DNA of 50,829 bases from Pseudolabrys sp. Lineage in GTDB: Bacteria > Pseudomonadota > Alphaproteobacteria > Rhizobiales > Xanthobacteraceae. Below are positions 26,496 through 37,414 of this stretch, in pieces. The translations under genes were made by a program, and so were the position numbers. Each line of letters starts with the position of its first letter. The stretch's first letter is position 1. The stretch lies in contig JAURVZ010000026.1 in the NCBI GenBank assembly GCA_030655215.1, positions 1-50,829 of the forward strand, read 5' to 3'. The notes beneath the pieces were generated by a model that saw only the letters and a program-made list of their open reading frames with translations, ran no database searches and was not told the origin of the DNA.

Positions 26496-27713
26496 GTGCC
26501 CGTGACGATTGCCGATATCGAAGCTGCCCGCCGCGTCATTGCCGGCCAGGTGCTGCGCACGCCGATGCTTTTGGCGCCGCGCCTGTCGGCGCTGACCGGG
26601 GCCGAGGTCTACGTGAAATACGAAAACCTGCAGGTCACCAATTCGTTCAAGGACCGCGGCGCTCTCAACAAGCTGGCGTCGCTGACCGAGGTCGAGCGCA
26701 AGCGCGGCGTCGTCGCCATGTCGGCCGGCAACCACGCGCAGTCCGTCGGCTATTTCGCCGCCAAGCTCGGCATTCCGGCGACCATTGTCATGCCGGTGAC
26801 GACGCCGGCGGTGAAGGTCGCGGCGACGCGCTCGCATGGCGTCGAGGTGGTGCTCGACGGCCAGACGGTGGCCGATGCGCAGGCGCGCTGCGAGATCATC
26901 CAGAAAGAGCGCAACATGACGCTCGTCCATCCCTATGATGACGAGAAGGTCATGGCCGGGCAGGGCACCATCGCGCTCGAAATGCTGGAGGACGTGCCCG
27001 GCCTCGACCAGCTTGTCATTCCGATCGGCGGCGGCGGCATGATTGCCGGCAATGCCATTGCCGCCAAGTCGGTCAATCCGAACATCGAAATCATCGGCGT
27101 CGAGGCGATGCTCTATCCGGCGGTGTGGAATGCGCTTGAGCGCGGCAATCGTCCGATTGGCGGACCGACGCTCGCCGAAGGCATCGCGGTGAAGAATGTC
27201 GGCAAATTGACGCTGCCGATCATCCGCGAACTGGTGTCCGATGTCGTGCTGGTCGATGAAGAACATCTTGAGCGCGCGGTGAATGCGTATGTCACCTTGC
27301 AGAAGACAATGGCGGAAGGCGCCGGCGCCGCCGGACTTGGCGCGCTGCTCGCCGAGCCGGCGCGCTTTAAGGGCAAGAAGGTTGGGCTCATCCTGTCCGG
27401 CGGCAGCATCGACCCGCGCATTCTCGCATCGATCATGGTGCGTGAGCTTGAACGCGAACAGCGCATCGTTTCGTTCCGCCTGTCGATCCCCGATCAGCCC
27501 GGCGTGCTCGGCATCATCGCCACGCGGCTCGGCCAGTTAGGCGCCAATATTCTTGAAGTCGAGCACAAGCGTATGCTGCTTGACGTGCCGGCCAAGGGCG
27601 CCAAGCTCGATGTCACCATCGAGACGCGCGATGCGGCGCATGCCGGCGAGATCATGGCGACGCTGGCGGCGGAGGGTTACGAGCCGGTGCGGCTGGGCCA
27701 CGGGGTTTCGTAG
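26496..27713 (+). CDS. ilvA: Threonine ammonia-lyase (threonine dehydratase)
   Basis: A 405-residue PLP enzyme that converts threonine to 2-oxobutyrate, the first step from threonine to isoleucine. The PLP lysine is Lys52 in TNSFKDRGA, the phosphate loop is IPIGGGGM, and a C-terminal ACT domain (about 325-400; RLSIPDQPGVLGIIATRLGQLGANILEVEH) is present. The single ACT domain could make it either feedback-regulated or catabolic. The start is the GTG at 26496, with GGAG 7 bp upstream and MPVTIADIEAAR as family N-terminus. The ATG at 26469 lies inside the family B repeat and is probably false. Confidence 0.92.
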   Translation: MPVTIADIEAARRVIAGQVLRTPMLLAPRLSALTGAEVYVKYENLQVTNSFKDRGALNKLASLTEVERKRGVVAMSAGNHAQSVGYFAAKLGIPATIVMPVTTPAVKVAATRSHGVEVVLDGQTVADAQARCEIIQKERNMTLVHPYDDEKVMAGQGTIALEMLEDVPGLDQLVIPIGGGGMIAGNAIAAKSVNPNIEIIGVEAMLYPAVWNALERGNRPIGGPTLAEGIAVKNVGKLTLPIIRELVSDVVLVDEEHLERAVNAYVTLQKTMAEGAGAAGLGALLAEPARFKGKKVGLILSGGSIDPRILASIMVRELEREQRIVSFRLSIPDQPGVLGIIATRLGQLGANILEVEHKRMLLDVPAKGAKLDVTIETRDAAHAGEIMATLAAEGYEPVRLGHGVS

Positions 27714-27725
27714 TCCGACACCTGT

Positions 27726-30032
27726 CTACTTCGCCTGCATCACCCGCCAGATGCGCTCCGGCGTCGCTGGCATCTCAATATGCTTAATGCCGAATTCCGA
27801 CAGCGCATCGACCACGGCATTCACCACGGCGGGCAGGGCGCCGACACAACCGGCTTCGCCGGCGCCTTTGGTGCCGAGGGGGTTGGTCTTGGTCGGCACC
27901 GGATTGGCCTCGACGTGAATGGCCGGGAAGTTGTGCGCGTGCGGCATGGCGTAATCCATGAACGACGCCGTCACCAACTGGCCGCTTGAGTCGAAGTGGA
28001 TGTCTTCCATCAAGGCCTGGCCGACGCCTTGCGCGACGCCGCCATGAATCTGGCCGTGCAACAGATGCGGGTTGAGCACCGTGCCGACATCGTCGACGAC
28101 ATTGTAGCGCACGATCGCCGTCTCGCCGGTCTCGATATCGATCTCGATCTCGCAGATGTGGCAGCCATTCGGATAATTGTTGACCGGTGTCTTGAACACC
28201 GCTGAAGCGGACAGACCCATATCCATGTCGGCCGGCATCTTGCCCATGACGAAAGCGTCGGCGGCGACTTCCTTCATCGTCATGGTGCGGTTGCTCTTCG
28301 GCGATGAGAATACACCGTCGGCGAAGTTGATATCGGCCGCATCGAGCTTGAGCCCATGCGCGACGATCTGCGTTGCCTTGGCGATGATCTTGTCGCCGGC
28401 CATTGAGAAGGACGCGCCGCTCATCGTCGCCGAACGCGAACCGCCGGTGCCTTCACCGAAGGCGACCAGATCAGTGTCGCCTTGCACATAGCGGATCTCG
28501 TCCGGGTGAATGCCGAGCTTGTCGGCGACGATCTGCTTGAACACCGTCTCGTGGCCCTGGCCCTGATTGTTGGCGCCGGAGAAGAGGGTAACGCCGCCGG
28601 ACTTGTCGAAGCGCACTTCGGCGCCTTCGGTGCCGGGCGCGGCGGCGCGTTCGATCGTATTGGACAGGCCAATGCCGCGCAGCTTGCCGTTCTTGCGCGC
28701 GTCCTTGCGGCGCTTTTCAAAGCCCGCGAAGTCGGCCATGTCGAGCGCGAGGTCCATGTTCTTCTCGAACTCGCCGCAGTCATAGGTGAAGGTCAGCCCG
28801 GTCTTGAACGGCATGTCCTTCGGGCTGATGTAATTGCGCCGGCGCAATTCGACGCTGTCAATGCCGGTTTCCAGCGCCGCCAGTTCGACCATGCGTTCGA
28901 TGACGAAGGCCGCTTCCGGCCGGCCATTGCCGCGATAGGGGCGGATCGGATTGGTGTTGGTGAAGACAGCGGTGATGTCGACATACATGGCCGGCGTGCG
29001 ATAGGTGCCGGCGAGCGAACCCGCATTCTGCAGGAAGTTCGGCATGTTGTGCTGCAGGTAGGCGCCGATGGCGGCGATGGTCTTCACCCGCATGCCGAGG
29101 AATGTGCCGTTCTTGTCGAGCGCAAGTTCGGCTTCAGTGACGTTGTCGCGGCCTTGCGGATCGCTGAGGAACGCCTCGGTGCGCGTGCTGATCCACTTCA
29201 CCGGACGGCCGGTCAGCTTCGAGGCGTAACAGACCAGCGGCACTTCATTGAAGATCGGCGACTTCATGCCGAAGCTCCCGCCGGTGTCGCCGGTGATAAC
29301 GTGCAGCGCGTTCTCGTGAATCTTCAGGATGGCGGCGACATCGGCGCGGAAGGCGTGCGGTCGCTGCGTCGCCGTGTGCACGGTCGTGCGGCCGGTGCCG
29401 GCATGGAAATGCGCAACGGCGCCGCGCGGCTCCATGGTCACGGCGGTGACGCGATTGATGACGAAGCGTCCTCTGACGACATGCGCGGCGCTGGCGAAGG
29501 CGGCGTCGGTCGCCGCCTTGTCGCCGATCAGTTCGACGAAGGAAATGTTGTCCTTGCACTCATCATAGACGCGCGCCTCACCCTTGATCGCGTCTTCGGT
29601 GGAGACGACGGCGGGCAGCTCTTCGTAAACGACAACGACCAGTTCGGCGGCGTCATGCGCCTGCGCCACGCTGTCGGCAACGATGAAGGCGACGCAGTCG
29701 CCGATATAGAGTGCATGCGTCTCGGCCAGCACCGGATAGCGCGGCTTGAACATGGGCGAGCCGTCGCGCAGCTTGAGGCCGGGATGCGAGGGCAGGTCGC
29801 CGAGGCCGGCGGCCTTCCAGTCGGCGGCGGTAATGATGGCGAGCACGCCGGGCGCGGCTTTCGCCGCCGCCGTGTCGATCGACTTGATCTTCGCGTGGCC
29901 ATACGGCGAGCGCAGCACCACGCCATAGGCCATGCCGGGCATTTGAATGTCGTCGGTGTATGAACCACCACCGCGCACCAGCTTCGGGTCTTCGAAGCGG
30001 GGGACGCCCTGACCAATCGCAAATTCACCCAT
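27726..30032 (-). CDS. Molybdenum hydroxylase large subunit (xanthine dehydrogenase/CoxL family)
   Basis: A 768-residue Mo-cofactor subunit of the xanthine oxidase family. An N-terminal domain (RFEDPKLVRGGGSYTDDI) precedes the Mo-binding domain with GDTGGSFGMK, the active-site loop PYRGNGRPE (365-373), NQGQGHET and GEGTGGSRS. The catalytic Glu726 is in GAGEAG. The loop lacks the AYXCSFR sequence of true aerobic CO dehydrogenase, so this is a form-II-like enzyme; the substrate is probably a small aldehyde or heterocycle. The FAD and 2Fe-2S subunits are not in the window. It starts 11 bp after hemB and converges with ilvA. Confidence 0.88.
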   Translation of the reverse strand: MGEFAIGQGVPRFEDPKLVRGGGSYTDDIQMPGMAYGVVLRSPYGHAKIKSIDTAAAKAAPGVLAIITAADWKAAGLGDLPSHPGLKLRDGSPMFKPRYPVLAETHALYIGDCVAFIVADSVAQAHDAAELVVVVYEELPAVVSTEDAIKGEARVYDECKDNISFVELIGDKAATDAAFASAAHVVRGRFVINRVTAVTMEPRGAVAHFHAGTGRTTVHTATQRPHAFRADVAAILKIHENALHVITGDTGGSFGMKSPIFNEVPLVCYASKLTGRPVKWISTRTEAFLSDPQGRDNVTEAELALDKNGTFLGMRVKTIAAIGAYLQHNMPNFLQNAGSLAGTYRTPAMYVDITAVFTNTNPIRPYRGNGRPEAAFVIERMVELAALETGIDSVELRRRNYISPKDMPFKTGLTFTYDCGEFEKNMDLALDMADFAGFEKRRKDARKNGKLRGIGLSNTIERAAAPGTEGAEVRFDKSGGVTLFSGANNQGQGHETVFKQIVADKLGIHPDEIRYVQGDTDLVAFGEGTGGSRSATMSGASFSMAGDKIIAKATQIVAHGLKLDAADINFADGVFSSPKSNRTMTMKEVAADAFVMGKMPADMDMGLSASAVFKTPVNNYPNGCHICEIEIDIETGETAIVRYNVVDDVGTVLNPHLLHGQIHGGVAQGVGQALMEDIHFDSSGQLVTASFMDYAMPHAHNFPAIHVEANPVPTKTNPLGTKGAGEAGCVGALPAVVNAVVDALSEFGIKHIEMPATPERIWRVMQAK

Positions 30033-30043
30033 GGTGCTTAAGT

Positions 30044-32384
<2,341 letters not shown>

Positions 32385-32385
32385 C

Positions 32386-32826
32386 ATGAACGCGGCGCAG
32401 TGGAGCGGCCAACTGGCTATGGTGACGGCGGCGTTGTTTGCCGGCGCCGCCTTCTACGTCAATTTCGCCGAACAGCATGCGCGGCTCTATCTCGACACCC
32501 GCGCGCTGCTGACGCAGTGGAAGCCGAGCTACCAGCGCGGCTTCATCATGCAGGCGAGCCTGGCTGTCATCTCCTGCGCCTTCGGCATGCTCGCCTTCCT
32601 GTTGACCTATGACTGGCGCTGGATCGTCGGCGCCGTGCTGATCGTCGCCAACTGGCCGTTCACCATGTTCATCATCATGCCGACCAACAAACTGCTGCAA
32701 GGCACGATGCCGGAGCATGCCAATGAGGTGACGCGCGGCCTTGTCGAGCAATGGGGCCGGCTGCACGCCGTGCGCACGGCCTTGGGCGTGCTCGCGACGA
32801 TTGCCTATTTGTGGGCGATGACGTGA
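32386..32826 (+). CDS. DUF1772 membrane protein
   Basis: A 146-residue integral membrane protein with about four hydrophobic helices, starting one base after the acyl-CoA dehydrogenase stop. Features of the DUF1772 (anthrone-oxygenase-like) family are an N-terminal helix with AGAAFYVNFAEQHARL, a central WPFTMFIIMPTNKLL and a C-terminal WGRLHAVRTALG. Fungal members include anthrone oxygenases, but the bacterial role is unknown. Its TGA overlaps the GTG of the following hydrolase by 4 bp, so it is translated within the valine cluster. I see no cofactor motif. Confidence 0.85.
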   Translation: MNAAQWSGQLAMVTAALFAGAAFYVNFAEQHARLYLDTRALLTQWKPSYQRGFIMQASLAVISCAFGMLAFLLTYDWRWIVGAVLIVANWPFTMFIIMPTNKLLQGTMPEHANEVTRGLVEQWGRLHAVRTALGVLATIAYLWAMT

Positions 32827-33878
32827 GCGAAGCGGAAATCCTGTTCGAGCGCCGTGGTGCTGCCGGCATCGTCACCCTGAACCGGCCGAAGGCGCTCAAC
32901 GCCGTCTCGCTCGCCATGGTGCATGCGCTTCACGCGCAACTGGCAGACTGGGCCGACGATGAGGCGGTGACGCGCGTCATTATCAAGGCCAATGGCGAGC
33001 GCGCTTTCTCCGCCGGCGGCGATGTCCGCTCGCTCTACGATCTTGGCAAAGCCGGGCGGCACAAGGACGCGTTGCAGTTCTGGGCCGATGAATATCCGCT
33101 CGACGTCGCCATCAAGAACTATCGCAAGCCCTATATCGCGCTGATCGACGGCATTGCCATGGGCGGCGGCATCGGCATTTCGGTACACGGCTCGCACCGC
33201 GTCGCCTTTGACCGTTGCTCCTTCGCCATGCCGGAAGTCAGCATCGGCTTTTTCCCGGATGTCGGCGCCACCTGGTTCCTGCCGCGCATGCCGGGTGAAC
33301 TCGGCACCTATTGCGCACTGACCGGTGAGCGCTTCAATTCCGCCGACGGTGTTGCCGCCGGTCTTGCCACGCACCGCGTGCCGTCCGCGCGTTACGGCGC
33401 GCTGGTCGATGGCCTGACTGGCACGGTGTCGGTCGATGCTGTGCTGTCGGCGTTCTCCGAGCCTGTAGAGGAGGGGCCCATCACCGCCCGCCGCGCCATC
33501 ATTGATAAATTGTTCGCGCATGACTCGGTCGAAGCCATTCTCACCGCGCTCAACTCTGAGGCGGCCTCTGAGAGCAACAACGCCGAATGGGCGGCGAAAA
33601 CCGCCGCAACCATCCGCAGCAAGTCGCCGACCAGCCTCAAGCTGTCGCTGGCACAGGTGCGCTTCGGCGCTGACGCCGACTTCGAAACGTGCATGCGCAC
33701 CGAATTCCGCATCGTGTCGCGCATCATTCATGGTCACGACTTCTATGAAGGCGTCCGCTCCGTGCTGGTCGATAAAGACAACAAGCCCGTCTGGCGGCCG
33801 ACGCATCTGGCCAACGTCAGCGACGCCGAGGTCGCGCGCCACTTCGCGCCGCTTGAAGAGGGCGAGCTGGCGCTATGA
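32823..33878 (+). CDS. 3-hydroxyisobutyryl-CoA hydrolase
   Basis: A 351-residue crotonase-fold thioesterase that releases free 3-hydroxyisobutyrate from its CoA ester in valine degradation. The oxyanion holes are at FSAGGDVRSLY (62-72) and GIAMGGGIGISVHG. Catalytic Glu138 and Asp146 in MPEVSIGFFPDVG keep the 8-residue spacing of human HIBCH. Length and the ECH_2 layout separate it from plain enoyl-CoA hydratases of about 260 residues. The start is a GTG at 32823 overlapping the DUF1772 stop (GTGA). The stop overlaps the next ATG as ATGA. Confidence 0.9.
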   Translation: MSEAEILFERRGAAGIVTLNRPKALNAVSLAMVHALHAQLADWADDEAVTRVIIKANGERAFSAGGDVRSLYDLGKAGRHKDALQFWADEYPLDVAIKNYRKPYIALIDGIAMGGGIGISVHGSHRVAFDRCSFAMPEVSIGFFPDVGATWFLPRMPGELGTYCALTGERFNSADGVAAGLATHRVPSARYGALVDGLTGTVSVDAVLSAFSEPVEEGPITARRAIIDKLFAHDSVEAILTALNSEAASESNNAEWAAKTAATIRSKSPTSLKLSLAQVRFGADADFETCMRTEFRIVSRIIHGHDFYEGVRSVLVDKDNKPVWRPTHLANVSDAEVARHFAPLEEGELAL

Positions 33879-34324
33879 GCGAACCGTTTCCCACCGACGA
33901 CCTGAAGAACCTCGATCCCGTGCACGAGACTGTGGGCGAGGACGGCGTTGGCATCTGGACGCGGCGGCTGGTGCTGTTCCTGCGCGTCATGGCGGCGCTG
34001 TCGATGATCAAGGGCCTGTATCACTGGGCGCGCGTGACCGGCGTCGGCGTGGGGCCGGACGAGCTGTTCGACTCGCATTCGATCGCCTGGCAGGCCGCGA
34101 CCGTGTTCTTCGCCGTCATCGATCTGGTCGCCGCCGTCGGCCTGTGGCTCGCCGCGGCCTGGGGTGCGGTGATCTGGCTGACGGCGGTTGCCTCAATGCT
34201 CGCGGTCGAGATGTTCTTCCCGCAAGTGTTCGGCCGCGGCTTCATCACTGTTATTGTCGAAGGCGGGCTGCTCGCGGTCTACCTGTGGCTGGCGCTGAAG
34301 TCGGCGCGGGAACAACCGGAATAA
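33875..34324 (+). CDS. DUF6163-like membrane protein
   Basis: A 149-residue protein with a hydrophilic N-terminus (1-28) and four predicted membrane helices starting near LVLFLRVMAALSM. It matches my memory of DUF6163 proteins, which I associate with the ldtR neighbourhood in Rhizobiales. No catalytic motif is seen and its function is unknown. The ATG overlaps the hydrolase stop (ATGA), and the dehydrogenase gene mmsB follows 21 bp later. It is thus co-translated with valine-degradation genes and lies two genes from ldtR. Small membrane modulators or permease accessories are possible roles, unproven. Confidence 0.75.
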   Translation: MSEPFPTDDLKNLDPVHETVGEDGVGIWTRRLVLFLRVMAALSMIKGLYHWARVTGVGVGPDELFDSHSIAWQAATVFFAVIDLVAAVGLWLAAAWGAVIWLTAVASMLAVEMFFPQVFGRGFITVIVEGGLLAVYLWLALKSAREQPE

Positions 34325-34345
34325 TAATCGATAGGGGAGATTGCT

Positions 34346-35230
34346 ATGTCGCGCATCGCATTCATCGGACTCGGCAATATGGGTCTGCCCATGGCGCAGA
34401 ACCTGCTCAAGGCCGGCCATCAGGTCGAAGGCGTCGATCTCAATCCCGCTTCACTTGAGAAACTGGTGACCGCAGGCGGCACTCATGTCGAATTCGCCAA
34501 GGTCGCGGCGGCGCGCGCCGATGTCGTCATCACCATGCTGCCGGCCGGCAAACATGTGCGCGACGTCTATCTCGGTTCGGGCGGCATCATTGAGAACGCC
34601 AATCCCGGCACGCTGCTGATCGACTGCTCGACCATCGATGTCGAAACCGCGCGTGAGGTTGCCGCTGCCGCGGAGGCGAGGGGACTGTTCATGGTCGACG
34701 CGCCGGTGTCCGGCGGCACTGGCGGCGCGGCCGGCGGCACGCTCACCTTTATGGTCGGCGGCAGCACGCAGGCCTTCGAGCGCGCGCAGAGCATTCTCGA
34801 CAAGATGGGCAAGACGATTGTGCACGCTGGTGGCGCCGGTAACGGGCAGGCGGCGAAGATCTGCAACAACATGATCCTCGGCATTTCGATGATCGCGGTG
34901 TCGGAGGCTTTCGTCCTGGCTGAAAAACTCGGCCTCGACCACCAGAAGCTGTTCGACATCTCGTCGAGGTCGTCCGGCCAATGTTGGTCAATGACAACTT
35001 ACTGCCCAGTGCCGGGCCCGGTGCCGACATCGCCCGCCAATCGCGACTACGCGCCCGGATTTACCGCTGCGATGATGCTCAAGGATTTACGATTGGCGCA
35101 GGACGCCGCCAAAAGTTCTGGCGCGACCACCGAATTAGGCGCCGACGCTGAAAGGATTTATTCGGCATACGCCGCCAGCGGCGAAGCGGAAAAGGATTTT
35201 TCCGGCATTTTCCGCTTCATTCGGGCTTGA
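34346..35230 (+). CDS. mmsB: 3-hydroxyisobutyrate dehydrogenase
   Basis: A 294-residue NAD+-dependent enzyme that oxidises 3-hydroxyisobutyrate to methylmalonate semialdehyde in valine degradation. The Rossmann motif is GLGNMG (8-13), the substrate loop is DAPVSGGTGGA (118-128), and the catalytic Lys171 is in GNGQAAKICNN. A C-terminal helical domain ends near DFSGIFRFI. Related beta-hydroxyacid dehydrogenases such as tartronate semialdehyde reductase share this plan, but context fixes the call. The ATG follows a GGGGAG site. The next enzyme of the pathway, MmsA, is not in the window. Confidence 0.92.
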   Translation: MSRIAFIGLGNMGLPMAQNLLKAGHQVEGVDLNPASLEKLVTAGGTHVEFAKVAAARADVVITMLPAGKHVRDVYLGSGGIIENANPGTLLIDCSTIDVETAREVAAAAEARGLFMVDAPVSGGTGGAAGGTLTFMVGGSTQAFERAQSILDKMGKTIVHAGGAGNGQAAKICNNMILGISMIAVSEAFVLAEKLGLDHQKLFDISSRSSGQCWSMTTYCPVPGPVPTSPANRDYAPGFTAAMMLKDLRLAQDAAKSSGATTELGADAERIYSAYAASGEAEKDFSGIFRFIRA

Positions 35231-35245
35231 ATCGACTAAGGCAAA

Positions 35246-35299
35246 GTGAATCAAATCTTTCGCCGGCGCTTGCAATTGCAATTGCAACGAAGGATTCAC
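35246..35299. promoter_or_regulatory. Nested inverted repeats upstream of ldtR
   Basis: A perfect 18-bp palindrome TTGCAATTGCAATTGCAA lies at 35270-35287. It is bracketed by GTGAATC (35246-35252) and GATTCAC (35293-35299), with another GTTGCAAAT nearby (35301). It is 140 bp before the ldtR ATG, in a 196-bp gap after mmsB. Candidate binders are LdtR itself or a Mur-type repressor, since it shares TGCAATTGCA with the mntH site. Confidence 0.5.
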
Positions 35300-35426
35300 C
35301 GTTGCAAATAAACCTAATCTTTATGCTGTTATTTAAGCCGATTTTAGACTGGCCCGCATAGTTTGGTTCACAAGGAGCGGGGAAACAGGGCCTCGCTACC
35401 ACGTGAAAAAAACTAAGGGGCGTAAA

Positions 35427-35939
35427 ATGAAAGCTGTCGCAAAGACGGTCGAACCGGCAGAACGCGAAGCGCGGTTCGATTCAATCCAGCCATTGTACCA
35501 TGAAGCACTGACCTTGGTTGAGCGGCTGCATCGCCGCCTGCTCGACGTCATCAAGGACGAGTTCGACCGCCGCGGCCGTTCCGATATCAATTCGGTGCAG
35601 GCGCTGCTTCTGTACAACATCGGTGACAAGGAATTGACGGCCGGTGAACTGCGCACGCGCGGCTACTATCTCGGCTCGAACGTCTCCTACAATTTGAAGA
35701 AGTTGGTCGAGATGTCTTTCCTCGATCATCAGCGCTCGCGCGTTGACCGCCGTTCGGTTCGCATCAAGCTGACCGCCAAGGGCCAGGAAGTGCGCGATAT
35801 CGTCGACACTCTTTATCAGAAGCATGTTCGCACGGTGGAGCAGGTCGGCGGCATCAATGCCGACGAGTTCGCGACCCTCAACAAGTCGCTGCACCGCCTC
35901 GAGCGCTTCTGGACCGACCAGATACTGTATCGCCTCTAG
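35427..35939 (+). CDS. ldtR: MarR-family regulator LdtR-like
   Basis: A 170-residue MarR-type winged-helix regulator. The helix-turn-helix covers about residues 58-110, with LTAGELRTRGYYLGSNVSYNLKKL as recognition region, and the wing is DHQRSRVDRRSVRIKLTAKG. It resembles LdtR, which in Liberibacter and Sinorhizobium controls L,D-transpeptidase and envelope stress genes. The start was set at ATG 35427 with an AAGGGG site; GTG at 35403 also fits. A long AT-rich leader with palindromes precedes it and a strong terminator follows, so it is a single-gene unit. The symbol is by family resemblance. Confidence 0.85.
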   Translation: MKAVAKTVEPAEREARFDSIQPLYHEALTLVERLHRRLLDVIKDEFDRRGRSDINSVQALLLYNIGDKELTAGELRTRGYYLGSNVSYNLKKLVEMSFLDHQRSRVDRRSVRIKLTAKGQEVRDIVDTLYQKHVRTVEQVGGINADEFATLNKSLHRLERFWTDQILYRL

Positions 35940-35988
35940 GTCTCTACCGCCTTTTAGTAACGGCTCGTTGTACTGGACGAGACAACTT

Positions 35989-36024
35989 GCCCCGGCCGGA
36001 ATCGTCCACCGGCTGGGGCTTTTT
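35989..36024 (+). terminator. Rho-independent terminator of ldtR
   Basis: GCCCCGGCCGG (35989-35999) pairs with CCGGCTGGGGC (36009-36019), an 11-bp stem with one G-T wobble and a 9-nt loop, followed by five T residues. It isolates ldtR from the SDR gene. Confidence 0.88.
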
Positions 36025-36049
36025 GTTGTTTGCACGGCGCTTGATCCCT

Positions 36050-36075
36050 ACTGTGCGTGAAACTGTTCGCACAGT
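36050..36075 (+). promoter_or_regulatory. Operator-like inverted repeat before the SDR gene
   Basis: ACTGTGCG-N10-CGCACAGT, with perfect 8-bp arms, ends 13 bp before the SDR ATG and abuts its GGGGA ribosome site. It could be a repressor operator or an mRNA hairpin masking the ribosome site. No regulator gene of an obvious matching family is adjacent. Confidence 0.5.
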
Positions 36076-36088
36076 CCGGGGAAACGTC

Positions 36089-36901
36089 ATGTCCAATCAA
36101 GTTCTTGAAGGTCAGGTCGCTTTGGTGACCGGTGCCGGCCGCGGGCTGGGGCGTGCTTTTGCCGAGAAGCTCGCCGCGCTCGGCTGCAACATCATCGTCC
36201 ATGGCATGCGCGAGAACGGGCCGTCCGAATATGGCGGCACGCAGACGCTGACCGATGTCGCGGCCGAGATCGGCCGCCAGCACGATGTGCGCACGTTCAA
36301 AGTGCTTGGCGATCTCACCCAACCTGATGCCATCGCCAACGTCGTCCGCTCAGGCGAGGCTGCCCTCGGCCCGATCGACATCCTGGTTCACAACGCCGGC
36401 GGCGATATCGCCGCCGCGGGTGGCAAGCCGGACCCGAACGATGTCGTCAACATCAAGCCGGAAGACGTCCGCGCTGTGATCGACCGCAATCTGCTCAGCA
36501 CCATTTTCGTTTGTCAGGCAGTGGCGCGCGGCACGATCGAGCGCAAGCGCGGCCGCATCGTCACCATCGGTTCGGTGGCCGCGTTCAAAGGCCGCGCCAA
36601 CTCGGCAATCTATGCCACCGCCAAAGCGGCGGCGACGCATTATGCGCGATGCCTTGCGGCGCAGATGCAGCCGCACGGCATCACCGTCAACATCATCGCG
36701 CCGGGCGACACGCGCACCGAGCGCTTCGTCGCCACGCGCGCCATCGATCCGGCGCGGCTTGCCGAGAGCGGCACGCTTGACCGCATCGCCACGGTCGATG
36801 AGGTCGCCCGCGTCGTTGAACTGTTCGCAGGGCCAATGGGCGCGTTCGTGTCAGGGCAGGTGCTGCGCGTCGATGGCGGCGGCCAGTTGTGGCCGGGGTA
36901 G
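36089..36901 (+). CDS. Short-chain dehydrogenase/reductase (SDR)
   Basis: A 270-residue classical SDR oxidoreductase. The cofactor motif is VTGAGRGLG (13-21), with HNAGG (101-105) as the NNAG variant. The catalytic set is Ser162, Tyr175 and Lys179 in YATAK. IAPGDTRTERF and SGQVLRVDGGG are the usual closing motifs. Basic Arg18 with no acidic residue right after strand 2 is compatible with NADP use. The substrate is unknown. The start at the ATG at 36089 uses the CCGGGGA site; the frame continues 34 codons upstream through the ldtR terminator without support. It is convergent with an unknown gene. Confidence 0.88.
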   Translation: MSNQVLEGQVALVTGAGRGLGRAFAEKLAALGCNIIVHGMRENGPSEYGGTQTLTDVAAEIGRQHDVRTFKVLGDLTQPDAIANVVRSGEAALGPIDILVHNAGGDIAAAGGKPDPNDVVNIKPEDVRAVIDRNLLSTIFVCQAVARGTIERKRGRIVTIGSVAAFKGRANSAIYATAKAAATHYARCLAAQMQPHGITVNIIAPGDTRTERFVATRAIDPARLAESGTLDRIATVDEVARVVELFAGPMGAFVSGQVLRVDGGGQLWPG

Positions 36902-36912
36902 AGCCGTTTCGC

Positions 36913-37287
36913 TCACTGCACGACCGGCTTGCCGTCACCGAACGCGCGTTCAAGTTCGAGCGCTTCGGTGAGATCGGCGCAGGGCACAGCCGTCGTCGCG
37001 CGCCTGGCAAGTTCATCGTCAGATGCGCCGGGTACCAGAGGCTTGCCCTTGATCATGTGGATGTCCCAGCCGCGCTCCGACGTGTCCGGAAAAATCGCAA
37101 ATACGATCTCATGCGCTTCGATGGTCTGGCGCAAAACATCGGCGGGTGACGGCGATGCGGCAAAGCGCGTCAGATTGTTCCGCGCCATTTCCAGTAGCTC
37201 GGCGTGCGTCACGGCAGGGTCCTCAAACATAATACCAGGGAACGGCGCGTAGTCGTTTCGGCGCCAGCGCGCAAGGTCCGCGGGCAT
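36913..37287 (-). CDS. Protein of unknown function
   Basis: A 124-residue soluble protein that I do not recognise. It has no signal peptide or membrane helix. It looks alpha/beta: a DYAPFPGIMFEDPAV segment, a helix AELLEMARNNLTRFA, a strand HEIVFAIFPDTSERGWDIHMI, then an acidic helix DLTEALELERAFGDG. Composition is like that of real genes here, and a convergent partner (SDR, 11 bp between stops) and a divergent partner (amidohydrolase, 127 bp) leave it the only plausible gene of this stretch. A clear ribosome site is lacking at the ATG. It could belong with the amidohydrolase. Confidence 0.6.
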   Translation of the reverse strand: MPADLARWRRNDYAPFPGIMFEDPAVTHAELLEMARNNLTRFAASPSPADVLRQTIEAHEIVFAIFPDTSERGWDIHMIKGKPLVPGASDDELARRATTAVPCADLTEALELERAFGDGKPVVQ

Positions 37288-37414
37288 CTGTTGGCGAGAG
37301 AAGCGAAAGATTGCGCGCTTTTCGCGAGCAGCATTGTTTGCGTCCGTCGCCGCTCTATAGTGCGCATCTCGCCCGCCGGACTTACCCCCACTGCAGCGAC
37401 AAAGAGGTGCCGAA

